From NCBI GenBank assembly GCA_022813625.1, contig JAKLMB010000047.1:63217-127216 (forward strand): a stretch of 64,000 nucleotides of DNA. Reading direction: 5' to 3'. This stretch comes from Aaosphaeria pasadenensis (taxonomy: Eukaryota > Ascomycota > Dothideomycetes > Pleosporales). The position numbers and the translations under genes are program-made. The notes below the pieces were generated by a model. It was given only the letters and a program-made list of their open reading frames with translations. It was not told the DNA's origin and searched no databases. Positions 46,762 to 57,258 of this stretch are shown in pieces (the stretch's first letter is position 1; each line of letters begins with the position of its first letter).

Positions 46762-47835
46762 ATGCCTCCCAAGAAAGCTGCCGCGTCAAGGATTTCTGTC
46801 AAGCCAAATGCCCTTGAGGGCGTCTCAGTCATCATAACTGGCGACATTGAAGGTCAAACTCGCTCTTCCGCCAACGAAATTCTTTCAACTGCCGGAGCAA
46901 CTATCGAGAAGAGCTTGAATAAGAAGGTACAGCTCGTTGTACTGGGCGAGAATGCTGGCGACAAGAAGCTTGACAAAGTCAATGAACTTGGTCTCGAATC
47001 GAAGGAGTGGGACGAATTGATCGAGGAGATCAGAGCTGACGATGATCAAGACGAGGAAGTAGAGGACTCAGAACAAGAGGATAAGGTACGACATTCATTC
47101 AGTCAACCTTGAGGTTCACTCTTTCGCAGGCTTTCGTCGATAGTTCTCCTGATGCTAATTGCGGCACAGCCAAAACGCGAAGGCAAAGGCAAGGCTGGTA
47201 CGAAGGCCAACTCTAGAGGGAAACCCGACCCACCTCCAGAGAAGAAGACAGCATCCATTGAGTCAGCTGCTTCCCCTTCAATTGCCGGGAAGACCGTGCT
47301 CATCACCGGCACCGTCCCTGGTCACGACCGTAAATCTGCCCAGAAAATCGTCGAAGACGCTGGTGCTACAGTAGCAAAGTCACTCAACAAGCAGGTCGAG
47401 GTCGCAATCTTGGGCACGAATGCGGGCCCTGATAAGTTGAAAATAATCGAGGAATCTGGAATTGATACTATCCGGTGGAATGCGTTGGCTGCTGAGTTAG
47501 GCATTGAAGTCCCGCCCGAGAAAGAGGTTGCAGATGTTCAGTCTGGCGAGCCGCCAGACAGCATTGACGGTATGACTCTTTTAATCACGGGAACTATTGA
47601 GGGCCACACTCGTGCTTCGGCGGAGAAACTTCTCAAAAGTGCAGGTGCCAAGTTCACAAAGAGCATTACACAGACTTTAGAGCTCGTTATATTAGGTACT
47701 AAACCAGGAGATGATAAACTCAACCAGATCGCGGCGATGGATATTCCAACGACAACGTTTGAGGCTTTAGTTGAGAAGCTTGGGCTCGCTTCCCAAGCAG
47801 ATGAACCGCCCAAGAAAAAAACAAAGAAAGCTTGA
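46762..47835 (+). CDS. triple-BRCT nuclear protein
   Basis: Model: 46762-47085 and 47170-47835, intron 84 nt, 329 aa. Three tandem BRCT domains of the LigA/RFC1 type at about 18-90, 146-220 and 239-314. Each has an ITG turn (IITGDIEGQTRSSA, LITGTVPGHDRKSA, LITGTIEGHTRASA), a G-A-x-x-x-K-S strand (GATIEKSL, GATVAKSL, GAKFTKSI) and a LGxxxGxxKL loop. Lys/Ala-rich N-terminus (MPPKKAAA), an acidic linker (91-108), a basic Lys-rich linker (109-135) and a C-terminal basic PPKKKTKKA that could be a nuclear signal. Such BRCT modules bind DNA ends or 5' phosphates (RFC1) or hold the DNA ligase clamp. No catalytic domain is attached. The function is unknown; a DNA-repair or replication accessory role is inference. 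Confidence 0.9.
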
Positions 47836-48359
47836 TTTCCTTTGAAGAGTCAAACATGAAGGCCACGGCTTTATGCTTCACCTAGTCTACTGGTCCACGA
47901 CTTCCGGATGTTCGGCAAGTTACTTTCAACTTTGAAAATGGTTACGATCTCACTGAAATGTTTTTTGTTATCGATATCCAGGTAGATGGGTGCATTTTCG
48001 GTTTCTTTTAATGGTTTTAATCCATATGATACTTCGCCTTAGATACGCAGCATTAGTAGCAAAATGTGGATTCTACAAATCACCACCTCCATGACCCATT
48101 ATTGAGGTTCCTCCACTCACTCGGATTGATCTGTTTCTACTGGTATTATGTCCCCATCATGAATTGAGAATGCCAATTGCACGGAAGTGTTCATATAGTA
48201 GATTACCCCACATGCAAGTGGCCCAAAATAGTAATTGTTGTGAACGCTAATACTCGCTTATCTTATCACGAATCCCTGCGCCAAAATTTCCATCCTTCCC
48301 CACTAGAAATTCGGCATCACAACATCGTAACCTATATTTGCGACAGTGTTCTCAAGACA
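47836..48359. other. intergenic, promoter of the Rmt2 gene
   Basis: AT-rich 3' flank of the BRCT gene and 5' flank of the next gene. An open frame extends 5' of the chosen start from 48177 but starts at a non-ATG codon and has no motif, so I took the ATG at 48360. Confidence 0.55.
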
Positions 48360-49613
48360 ATGGCTCAACAAGCATCTGAAGAGGAGATTCTTCTCGCGAA
48401 GCGCATCATATCGGCTGCTGAGCGCCACGACATTCCCGCCCTCAACATCCTCTTGAAAGAGGGCTCCGCCAATGTCCAGGACCCTACCGTTTCAGTCGCT
48501 ACTTCACCATTGCACGCGGCCATTGCAGCATGTGGAAAAGCCGAGGATGGCAAAGAAGCGGGCGATGATGTTTTGAAGACTGTAGAACTTCTGCTTGCCA
48601 ATGGTGCAATTTGGAACGACCTGAACAAAGAAGATGAAACACCCGGCTGTATCGCATTGCGATTGGGTCAGAAGAAAATCTACGAGGCCATGGTCGAGGC
48701 TGGTGTGCGTGCGGAGCTTCTATTCTCCAAGATGGAAGCCCTAGGAATGGGTGGTGTTGAAGCTGAGGGTGAAGAGAATGAGGAAACGGACGGAACACGT
48801 GATGAGCAACCAGCAGCCAAAAAGCAGAAAATTTCTGAGGAGGAAGCCAAGCCCGTCGAGGAGGCTGTTGAGGAGCAGGTGTTGGACGATGTTTCTTTGG
48901 ATAACCATGCCTACCTCAAGAGTCAGTTGCGATATAAACCTGGTATTTTGTTGGACGAGAGCGACAATGCCGTTATGATGGACTGGGAAACTCAGATCAT
49001 GCAAAGGCATGCCGAAACATTGATCCCGAAAGCCGGTCTAAGGACTATGAACGTCGGCCATGGAATGGGTATTGTCGATACGGCTATCCTCACACATGAT
49101 CCTTCTGAGCATCACATCATTGAGGCACACCCCCAGGTTCACCAACGCCTGCGCGAGCAAGGCTGGTACGACAAGCCCAACGTCATTATCCACGAAGGCA
49201 GGTGGCAGGACATCCTTCCCAAGCTTGTTGAGCAAGGTGTCGTACTCGATGCAATCTACTATGACACATTTGCCGAAGACTATGCGGCACTGAGAGAGTT
49301 TTTCTCTGAATATGTGATCCAGCTCCTAGATCCAGCTGGCAAGTTCGGATGGTACAATGGGCTTGGTGCCGATCGACAGATCTGCTACGATGTTTACACA
49401 AAGGTAATTTGTATTCAAAATCTGTCATATCTCACAAACACTGATTCATCCTAGGTCGCTGAGATCGATCTGCACGAAGCCGGATTTGACACCGAATGGG
49501 AGGATATCGCAGTTCCATCTGGTCTCCATGGCAGCTCTCAATGGGACGGCACCCGCCGGCCGTACTGGACAATAGACATCTATCGGTTGCCAGTGAACAC
49601 ATTTGTGAAATAA
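48360..49613 (+). CDS. RMT2: protein arginine N-methyltransferase 2 (delta-type)
   Basis: Model: 48360-49403 and 49455-49613, intron 51 nt, 400 aa. N-terminal ankyrin-like part (residues 1-130, e.g. TSPLHAAIAACGK and VELLLANGAIWND), an acidic Lys/Glu linker (132-178), and a class I SAM methyltransferase core with LRTMNVGHGMGIVDT (231-237 is the SAM loop), IIEAHPQVHQRL and AIYYDTFAEDY. C-terminal part DLHEAGFDTEWED...YWTIDIYRLP. Yeast Rmt2 methylates the delta nitrogen of an arginine in ribosomal protein Rpl12. Length and domain order agree with that family. The putative bipartite-like basic patch KKQK is in the linker. Housekeeping type. Confidence 0.95.
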
Positions 49614-49933
49614 TAAGAAAGCAAGTCAATTACTGGCGGCGTTGGCGTTATTTTTCTCTTCCATCACCTACAAAAGGGTGGACTCCGGAGCATCTCTAAC
49701 TGGGATCCAAAATCACGGAAATTCTGTCGTCTTCTTATTTGACATAGTGCTTGCTGTTCCTTATGGTTCAATATAGACTCAAATGAACTCCGAACCTTTA
49801 AACCTGACTAGACATGTATTGCAAAGGCTACAGTAAATTACTAACTATCAGTATTAATACCATACCCCCTTTATGGCGGTGTTTAATAGCAGCTACGAAC
49901 AGACGTTCTTCCATGCAGCATCAACATATGGGC
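49614..49933. other. convergent intergenic region
   Basis: Between the ends of the Rmt2 and J-domain genes. No gene is seen. Confidence 0.6.
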
Positions 49934-51628
49934 TCATGAAGATTCGACTACTTTACCGGTGGTATCATACTTTCGTCTAGCTTCATTGTTCTTTAGGACA
50001 TCGTAAGCTCGGTTTATTTCGGCCATTTGCTCCGTGGCCTTCTCCTTGCATTCGGCTGGCACGCGGTCAGGGTGATGCTTCAAAGACAATTGACGATGCA
50101 CCTTCTTCAACTCCTGGGCACTACTAGACTTGGGTACGCCAAGAACAGCGTAAAGATCAACTTCAGACTTTAAGCCCACCGGCAGGTCAGTGTCTGGAAT
50201 CGGAGGCTCCTTGGGAGTGGCGGTGCGGGTTCGATAGGAGCTATAATTGAAAGACGATTTGGCAGAATAGTCGCTTGAAGTGAACGACTGCTTACTTCCT
50301 TCAGAGGGATACGCATTATGCCCATTTCTATGATGACTACCACTGTACGGTGTATCATTACCCTTCGTCGAAGAGCTATATTGCGCAGTCGCGCGTGCCC
50401 TTCCAGAGTCAGCTTCTTGGAACTGAGAGCGATGTTCATGTTGAGGGACGCGCTGATCGGCAGCTGGGTAAGAATCGCCGTGTGGGGATTGATATCTAGG
50501 TTCCGAGTGATTGAATGCTTGAGCTCGAGCCTCACGGACCTTGTAGCAACTTGCCGCTGCAAAACCATCATCAACCTGACCGGTGTAGGTACCGCGGCCT
50601 TGTGGTCGAATTTCTTGGACACGGTAACCATTGGCAATTTCAAATGGTTTATAATTACGCGAGGCGAAATATTTGTGTCCTTGAATTGGGTCAACGAAGA
50701 CATCATCAGCAGATCCAGTGTAGCTAAGTTCACCATACTCGAACTGAGGACACTCCGAAAAGACTTGCTGGGTGCAGCTAGAGCTCATTGTCGTTGGAAA
50801 CGAGGTAAATGGCAAATCATCGCGCAAACCATTCATCCTAAAAATAGCTTCATCATCCACTAATCGTGAACTCTGACTGGTAGAATTGCTTGGTGGATGT
50901 CTACTGGTATGAGTTCTGCTATGTTCACGTAGAGCACTCTCACCACAATGGTGTGTCTTTTCCCGTGACGCACTCTTATTATGTTGTTTTTGATGCTTGC
51001 TGCTTATGAGAACATCGAGGAAAGAGACCATGATGAAGACTTCTGGAATACCTAAAGTAAATAAATGATGTCCTAGCCTAGTGAAAATTCCTGGCATGCC
51101 CGAGTGGCTATGATATACTGTGGACTTGGTATTTGGGACAGGTGCAATGATGCGCATCATTAATACGGATCGAGAACATTGTACAAGCATCATAGAATGA
51201 TTTAAGTAGAAAGTGTTAACAAAAGCATTGTGCTGACTTAAACATCTCGTCATGCGTGCCGGACATTCACCACTCTATCTTTGAACAACCTCTCTTGGGC
51301 TCTCTTTACAGGATCCTTGTACACGTTGCAGATCTTTCTTGAGATATTCATATGCTTCCCGGGCTTTCATGAACCCCGCTGAGGCTTTGTCTATTGAGTG
51401 TTGATCGACCCCTGGATGATCTTCAACCAATTTAGAGGCCAGTGCGGAAACATGGAACGATTTCTCAACAGACTCTAACGTGAGGCTCTCTCGTGGACTT
51501 AATCCCAGTATTTCACAAGCCTTTTTTAGGGTCATAATTCCATCTCCTCGCTCCACGGCCACCATGTTGACTGCTGGGTCATCGTTAATATACGCTTTAG
51601 CCTTTCGTTCACGCACAATACTGCTCAT
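49934..51628 (-). CDS. DnaJ-domain protein with a second, degenerate J-like region
   Basis: Proposed: 51628-51323 and 51274-49934, a 48-nt intron that removes an in-frame TAG at 51275-51277; 548 aa. The donor (GTACAAGG) is not the best and no branch site is clear. The last 75 residues are a full J domain (LYAVLGVPKSSSAQELKKVHR...HHPDRV...YDVLKNNEARRKYDT) with HPD, the Hsp70-stimulating motif. Exon 1 holds a second J-like helix bundle (ACEILGLSPRE...EDHPGVD...AREAYEYLKKDL) with HPG in place of HPD. The middle (about 110-450) is Ser/Gln/His-rich and disordered. The segment around 51000-51250 is hydrophobic and less gene-like and may hide another intron. Start: Met at 51628. An Hsp40 co-chaperone; where it acts cannot be told. 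Confidence 0.68.
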
Positions 51629-53258
51629 CACGTTCGTCTTCTTGTTGTCGAGTCATAATTATTTAGCTGATCACCACGTCCTAGATCAATTTGGCTGTGA
51701 GAATGCGGGCAGTCGCTTTGCGCTCAGGAATGCTTTCCTTTCGGGTCAGGTGTGAAGCTGTTGAAAGATAAAGTGAGGCTGGAATCGAAGTGTAAGTAAT
51801 GTGTTAATGGTACGTATCCAAAGAAATGCAGTTTGTAGATACGATTAGGTGTTGTAATAACGCAGGTTTACATCGTGAAGACGTATTTATACCAGAATTC
51901 GAAAGGTGCAACACACATGACTGTGTTCGACAAGTCATTGGTTTACAAAAGGGTATGAGTCCAGAGTCAACCAGTCACTCCTCACGAAGCAAACATTATG
52001 CTTGCATTGGCGTCACTTCTCATTATTTCATCTACTGCTGTTCGTGTCACACGTAAAGAGAGTCAGGCCCATAAGCTCTCGTCATAGACAGTTACCCAAC
52101 TCTTTGAATCTTTGTTCTTATAATTTCTGGTTCTTTCTTCCCCAGACATTGCATTGTCAAGTGATAGGCTTATGACATAATTATCAAGCATTGACTGAAA
52201 GAAGCTACGCAGTGCCACTAGCGGTATCATGCTTCGCCACCACTCGAACCCGCGAACGCCTTTCAACTTGATTGCTGGTTTGAATTTGGGAATGAGATGT
52301 TATTGTAGGCGTTTCATGCTGAAAGCTAGTAGTTATTAGGTTCTTGCAGAGAGCTGCCAAGTACATCCCAATTATGCGCGCCATGGTTTACTAGCTATCT
52401 GATGCAATTGAATCCCCCCAAGTTCAGGATTTGTAGATCATGAAGGGTTTACAAAGCAGTATGCGAAATGTAATAATGGAAGCCCTGCGGCTATTAAAAA
52501 TGGTAGGGGCCGCTAGTTGACCAAGATATGAAGTTTCCGGAAACCCCGTGCAGCCATTGCATCATGAACAGCTTCATGCACAGCAAAAGTAGCCCCATGC
52601 TGGGAGAATGCAGTTCTTGTAGTTCATATCATGCTCAGATCCGCATTCCCCGTGCATTTGTACGTATGGGCGTCCAGATCTCGGTACTCTGGCTTTGTTC
52701 GTTCACGCCCCATTCCTGGACCCGGCCTAGAACTAACTAAACGCATGTGATGGCGGGAGTATAGCCAAGTAAATAGCAGTATACCATGCAGCTTCTAACC
52801 TTCTTTGGGGCAATGCCATCCTTGCCGCGTATGTCCACGAGCCTCTGGGATTGCAGAAGCTTGCCGCGGAGGGTACACGCCACAAGCGCAAGCTATCGAA
52901 GATCCCGATACCTAAATAGGCCAGCGCCGGGAGTCTGGGTAGCAATAGATATATTTCTTTATTGAAATCCGCTTGTCTTTCAGCATTGGAGATCTCCAGT
53001 ACCGCAATGTTATGCAACAGCCTACGGAATGTGGGCGGGCGCCCCAGCCCCGACTGTCCCAGTGTTACGGTACAAATGTTCAGCACAACGTGGATAGAGC
53101 TTAGAGCTCTTTTGAGCGGGGAAGCTCTAGAACTCGAGACAATCATATATGTTGAAGGGTCTCGTTTCGAGGTCTGGTATACAGACGTAATCGTCAGTGT
53201 ATAATGTCTCTCAGAGCCCAACCCATTTGACGACAACTTGTACGAAGTCAATTCCAAA
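51629..53258. other. gap of 1.6 kb with one doubtful gene fragment
   Basis: Mostly without motif. The only suggestive part is the minus-strand frame at 52733-53219 listed separately. Confidence 0.45.
52733..53219 (-). pseudogene. possible fragment of a fungal hypothetical gene
   Basis: An open minus-strand frame that continues upstream across the 5' end of the 690-aa gene. Its part outside that gene carries the phrase GRPPTFRRLLHNIAVLEI...LLPRLPALAYLGIGIFDSLRL, a regular leucine pattern like that of small fungal proteins with 'LRHLxI' repeats. No start codon is in a good place, no intron is evident, and it overlaps a better-supported gene. It could be a decayed gene or chance. I do not recognise its family. 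Confidence 0.22.
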
Positions 53259-55331
53259 ATGAACGCTCCACAATATGACTTTATCTTCGAAAGAAACGAT
53301 ATGTGCAACACATTAGCTCTCGACACAGTTGATGCACAACTTAAGCCTGCTCCTTTCGACCGTGTAGGAACCATGCCCAAGTCGGATTTTCGATCTTACT
53401 CTTACAACGAGCACGAGACTTCTTCTGTGGACGAATCGCACGACATAGTCTGCGATCCAGCCATTCCCTTTCAATTGCAGTATGCGCAGCCGCGAGCGGT
53501 GGGTGCTCGCCGTTCAAGCAGCACATGTCGCTCGTCACCGCCTATATCCCGAGCAAGTTCTCCATCATCACGGAGGCCGAGCCTACAGTCAAGTGCAACA
53601 TCAACAAGTGTTCTTACAGTTGAAGTTTGCCCGGAAAGCAAGCCTACGGATACCTACAGAGGTAGAAGGCCATCAATGTTAAGCCGCCTGCGTTCGTCCA
53701 TTAGCACGACTTCAATACTGAATAACCACAATCAACGGCCAGATGTCATGCCAGCTGACTTCCGGAGACCACCCGAATATCCAGAAAAGCATTTCATTGA
53801 CTCTGTTGGAATGGTCATACCAGGAGTTTGTGACCGTGATCAGTGCCCCCATCCGCGATCTCATTTTGTTTCCAATTGGCGGCTCTGTGAACCCATTGAA
53901 TATACCACCACGTTGGCTGATCACGGTATCACTTACAGTGATTACTGCCGTCTTCTGAATGCGCTGTCAAACCTTTTGAGCGATATCGCAGAGGATTCGA
54001 AATCATCCAGCAAAGTTCCTAGCCACAGATGGCGCCACAGAGATGTTACCTTTGGCCCAACCACCACAAAAGGTAGTAGTGCCAACAATACAACAACCTC
54101 AAGCCACCAACCTAGGATCTCGAGAGAATCCCATGTACTTTCATACAATACTCGACAACAGGCTTCGGCGTTGAACAAGCTCTTGGCTGATATCACCTTC
54201 CACTGGCGGGCGCGAGGTGTACCAGTCATGGTCTGCGTCGGCTCATTTTCCTTGTTCGCTCCGAACCGAATTCAGGATTCTCTCATCCAAATACTTCACG
54301 TAGGATTAGAGTCTCCGAAATCAATGGGGGCTGCGTTCAGTCCCAATGAGGGGCAACGGCTTTCATTCGTAGATCCTTTCAGTCTATTGATCACCACCAA
54401 ATCGATGGAAGACAACAGCGTCTCAGGACCTCGACGACGTCCAAGCGAACACAGCCAGTCATCCGGATCTCTCCCTCTACAGGCCACTGTACCGCCGTAT
54501 CATCACCACCAGTGTACCATGCGTGATCGAACTCGCCCCTGGGCTTTATGGCCGAATGCCATACCGACGTCTAAACGGGACTTGATCACCAGCCACGCTG
54601 TCCGCTATGGAGAAGATCCCTTCTTCAGAGCGTGGATGCGCGCCAACATAAACTGCCGTACACACTCAACAACGTATGCCAAGTTCATGATAGAGCAAGA
54701 GAACAACCCCTTTATCAACATGCGCCTCGCATACGTGAGCCCGATCTCGAAATTAGCTAGCCTTTGGAGCGCATGCAAGCACGGCTACAACGACAGTAGC
54801 GAAGGCGCTCGTAACGTTTCAAACAGCAAGAAGTACGAACACAATCGCAGACTGGAATGTCGCAGGACTGTCGAGCATGGCACTAGGCTTCGTATTGCCA
54901 GATTCGCCTTTCGCCATCCGCTATACCCACCTCACACACCCGAGATGGAGGAACTCGGTCTCACCGAGGCTGGTTACAACAGGATCATCTCTGATATTGA
55001 GAGTATCCGAAGGAGCTCAAGGGTGATGAAAGAAGACTCCACCAAAGACACTTCAGCCACGCAATGTCTTCCGTTTCATTGCATCCAACGTCGAAGGCCA
55101 GAGGATGCACTGACTAAGGTCAGCGAGTACATCCGACATCTCAATGCGAGCCAAAAGGGTCTAATCTGGACAATTGAGAAGATTCCCGGAGTATATGAGA
55201 AGAGCCTTGGACACAAGGACCACGAGTGGGAGATCAGTGTTTGGAATGCAGAAGATTCCCTTGAGCTGTTGTTGCAGTTGGAGAAATGGGGCATCATTGA
55301 GAAGAGACTTGACATTGATGACGACGACTAA
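53259..55331 (+). CDS. large unrecognised fungal protein, single exon
   Basis: 690 aa from the ATG at 53259, no intron in 2.07 kb. I do not recognise the family. The N-terminal 170 residues are Ser/Arg/Pro-rich and disordered (RRSSSTCRSSPPISRASSPSSRRPS). A more ordered middle begins with EKHFIDSVGMVIPGVCDRDQCPHPRSHF, including a Cys/His patch (C-x4-C-x-H) that could hold a metal ion. The segments HVLSYNTRQQASALNKLLADITFHWRARGVPVMV and IQDSLIQILHVGLESPK, a long linker with a HHHQ run, and an acidic C-terminus ending DIDDDD follow. No signal peptide, membrane helix or known catalytic motif. The frame is intact and codon use is ordinary, so it is likely a real gene. Its function is unknown. Confidence 0.8.
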   Translation: MNAPQYDFIFERNDMCNTLALDTVDAQLKPAPFDRVGTMPKSDFRSYSYNEHETSSVDESHDIVCDPAIPFQLQYAQPRAVGARRSSSTCRSSPPISRASSPSSRRPSLQSSATSTSVLTVEVCPESKPTDTYRGRRPSMLSRLRSSISTTSILNNHNQRPDVMPADFRRPPEYPEKHFIDSVGMVIPGVCDRDQCPHPRSHFVSNWRLCEPIEYTTTLADHGITYSDYCRLLNALSNLLSDIAEDSKSSSKVPSHRWRHRDVTFGPTTTKGSSANNTTTSSHQPRISRESHVLSYNTRQQASALNKLLADITFHWRARGVPVMVCVGSFSLFAPNRIQDSLIQILHVGLESPKSMGAAFSPNEGQRLSFVDPFSLLITTKSMEDNSVSGPRRRPSEHSQSSGSLPLQATVPPYHHHQCTMRDRTRPWALWPNAIPTSKRDLITSHAVRYGEDPFFRAWMRANINCRTHSTTYAKFMIEQENNPFINMRLAYVSPISKLASLWSACKHGYNDSSEGARNVSNSKKYEHNRRLECRRTVEHGTRLRIARFAFRHPLYPPHTPEMEELGLTEAGYNRIISDIESIRRSSRVMKEDSTKDTSATQCLPFHCIQRRRPEDALTKVSEYIRHLNASQKGLIWTIEKIPGVYEKSLGHKDHEWEISVWNAEDSLELLLQLEKWGIIEKRLDIDDDD

Positions 55332-56203
55332 TGAAATATCAAGAATGAATGTGCTTTTAATTTTTTATGGGTATACAGATAGTCTGATATCCCTCGATAC
55401 CCATGGGCTTTGCCACTCGTTATACATATCTTGTTGTAATCAATAGATGTTTGTGTAGTAAAACTGCAACGGACCTAGGTAGATTGGTCGACCTACTAGA
55501 CAGAGGTCAATGGCCCGAATAGGAAATTGAATTGTCAAAGATGACTCTTGTCAACGATGCTAAAAGGCTTGTAAATCTTCGAAGGCCCGTTGTAATATTT
55601 CTGATGCCGTCCTGAGAGAATGTAACGGTACTTGTTCCGTCATGGACTGCGTCCATTCGCAGATCTGTTACTAGCCAACGCGGAAGCAAGTCGTTGCCGG
55701 GGCACACTCAATGTCTCTGTATAGAATAAGCAGCAACAATTCCGCACTTTTGACGCATTGCATTCCCTGCCAACCATGCGTTTAGTTCGCCAAAACAATA
55801 ATCATGGAGGGTTCATGTTGGCCTTTGCACTCCGAAATACATCCCATCCCACGACTGGTATTACACTACTTCCATGGCTTCAGTAGCACCCTCATTTGCT
55901 TTCGGGTAAAACACATGATTTCTTCGTATGTAGTTCCTTCGAACAGAGACCCAATATCATGTCAGCAGATAAATGTTTACACCTAGCATGTCGTCAAGCA
56001 AGAATCCCAAGTAGTATCTTTGAATTACTCATCCTGTGCCACAATCATTCCGCTGTATCAACTCTGCAACAGCACGACGGACTTTCGTCCTGGGGATCTT
56101 GGATACCAGCCCATCAAGGGTCTTTCGGGGTATAAATCTATGAAAGCTGCTCCAAAATGGCGAATAATTAAATCATCTCAAACGCTTCTAAATCTTTTCC
56201 ACC
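55332..56203. other. gap without a supported gene
   Basis: 3' flank of the large gene and promoter of the NmrA-like gene. Short frames without motifs. Confidence 0.55.
56131..56136 (+). promoter_or_regulatory. TATA box of the NmrA-like gene
   Basis: TATAAA, 73 bp before the start codon at 56204. Confidence 0.5.
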
Positions 56204-57258
56204 ATGTCTGACATCAAGAACGTTATTCTTGTTGGTGTAAGTATCTCACCGATGGGTATTGTCCAATGTCCCAAAATCGTGCAGCCGTATAATGATGCCC
56301 TTCATATGCTGCGAGTACTGACGACTCATAGGCCACTGGCAATCTTGGCCCATCTGTCCTCGACGCCCTCCGGGCGTCATCGTTCAATGTCACAGTTCTC
56401 GAACAGCACACATTGTCATCAATATTTCCCTCCGACGTGAGGGTCATCCGCGCAGATTACGATGCCCCCGACGCACTCAGGAGCGCATTCCAAGGCCAGG
56501 ATGCTGTAGTCCTCACTGTAGGAGCCCCCGCCATCCCCGACCAACCTCGATACATCGACGCCGCCATCGCGGCAGGCGTGAAGCGTTTCATCCCCAGCGA
56601 ATTCGGAAGCAACACGCAGAATCCCAGGGCCCTCGAGCTCGTCCCCGCTTTCGGCGTGAAGAAGGGCGTTGTCGATTACCTCATCAGCAAGCAGGATGCC
56701 ATTTCGTGGACTGATATCATCACGGGTCCTTTCATTGACTGGGTACGTTCAGTTCCGTCGCCATGTTGAGATCTGCGATACTAATGCCGCGACTAGGCTA
56801 TGAACTCTGGATTGTTAGGCTACAATGCTGCTACCAAGACTGTGACTCTTATCGATGAGGGAACGGGGAAGATCTCCTGCACGCCGCTTCGCCAAGTCGG
56901 CGAGGCCGTGGTTAAGTCGCTGGAGAATGCTGACTTGACCAAAAACCAAATCGTCTACGTCTCATCGTTCCAGACTTCACAGGTGGAGATCCTGTCGACG
57001 GTCGAGAAGCTGACAGGAGAGAAATGGACCGTCAAACATATTACTAGCAAAGAGCTGTTCGCCATCGGTCACAAGAAGCTCAGCCAAGGGGACAAGGAAG
57101 CCGGAACCAGTGCGCTTATCAAAGCTGCCGAGTTCAGCTCGGAGAACCTGGGGGACCATGCATCAGAGGGTCTCTGGAATGAGAAGTTGGGGTTGAAAAA
57201 GGAGAGTTTCGAAGAGGCGATCAAGGCTGGGCTTGCGGGTCAGGTTCTTTCCCTTTGA
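56204..57258 (+). CDS. NmrA-like / isoflavone-reductase-like NAD(P)-binding protein
   Basis: Model: 56204-56236, 56332-56742, 56797-57258; introns 95 and 54 nt; 301 aa. The dinucleotide-binding motif GxxGxxG is made by the first splice: NVILVG joined to ATGNLGPSVL (VGATGNLG). Further family marks: VIRADYDAPDALRSAF, GQDAVVLTVGA, IDAAIAAGVKRFIPSEFGS and TDIITGPFIDW. This is the atypical short-chain dehydrogenase/NmrA group. Members are either NADPH-dependent reductases (isoflavone or pinoresinol reductase-like, with a Lys near FGVKKG) or redox sensors such as NmrA that bind NAD(P) without catalysis. The Lys in VPAFGVKKGVVDYL fits the catalytic position of reductases. Which applies is open. Confidence 0.92.
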
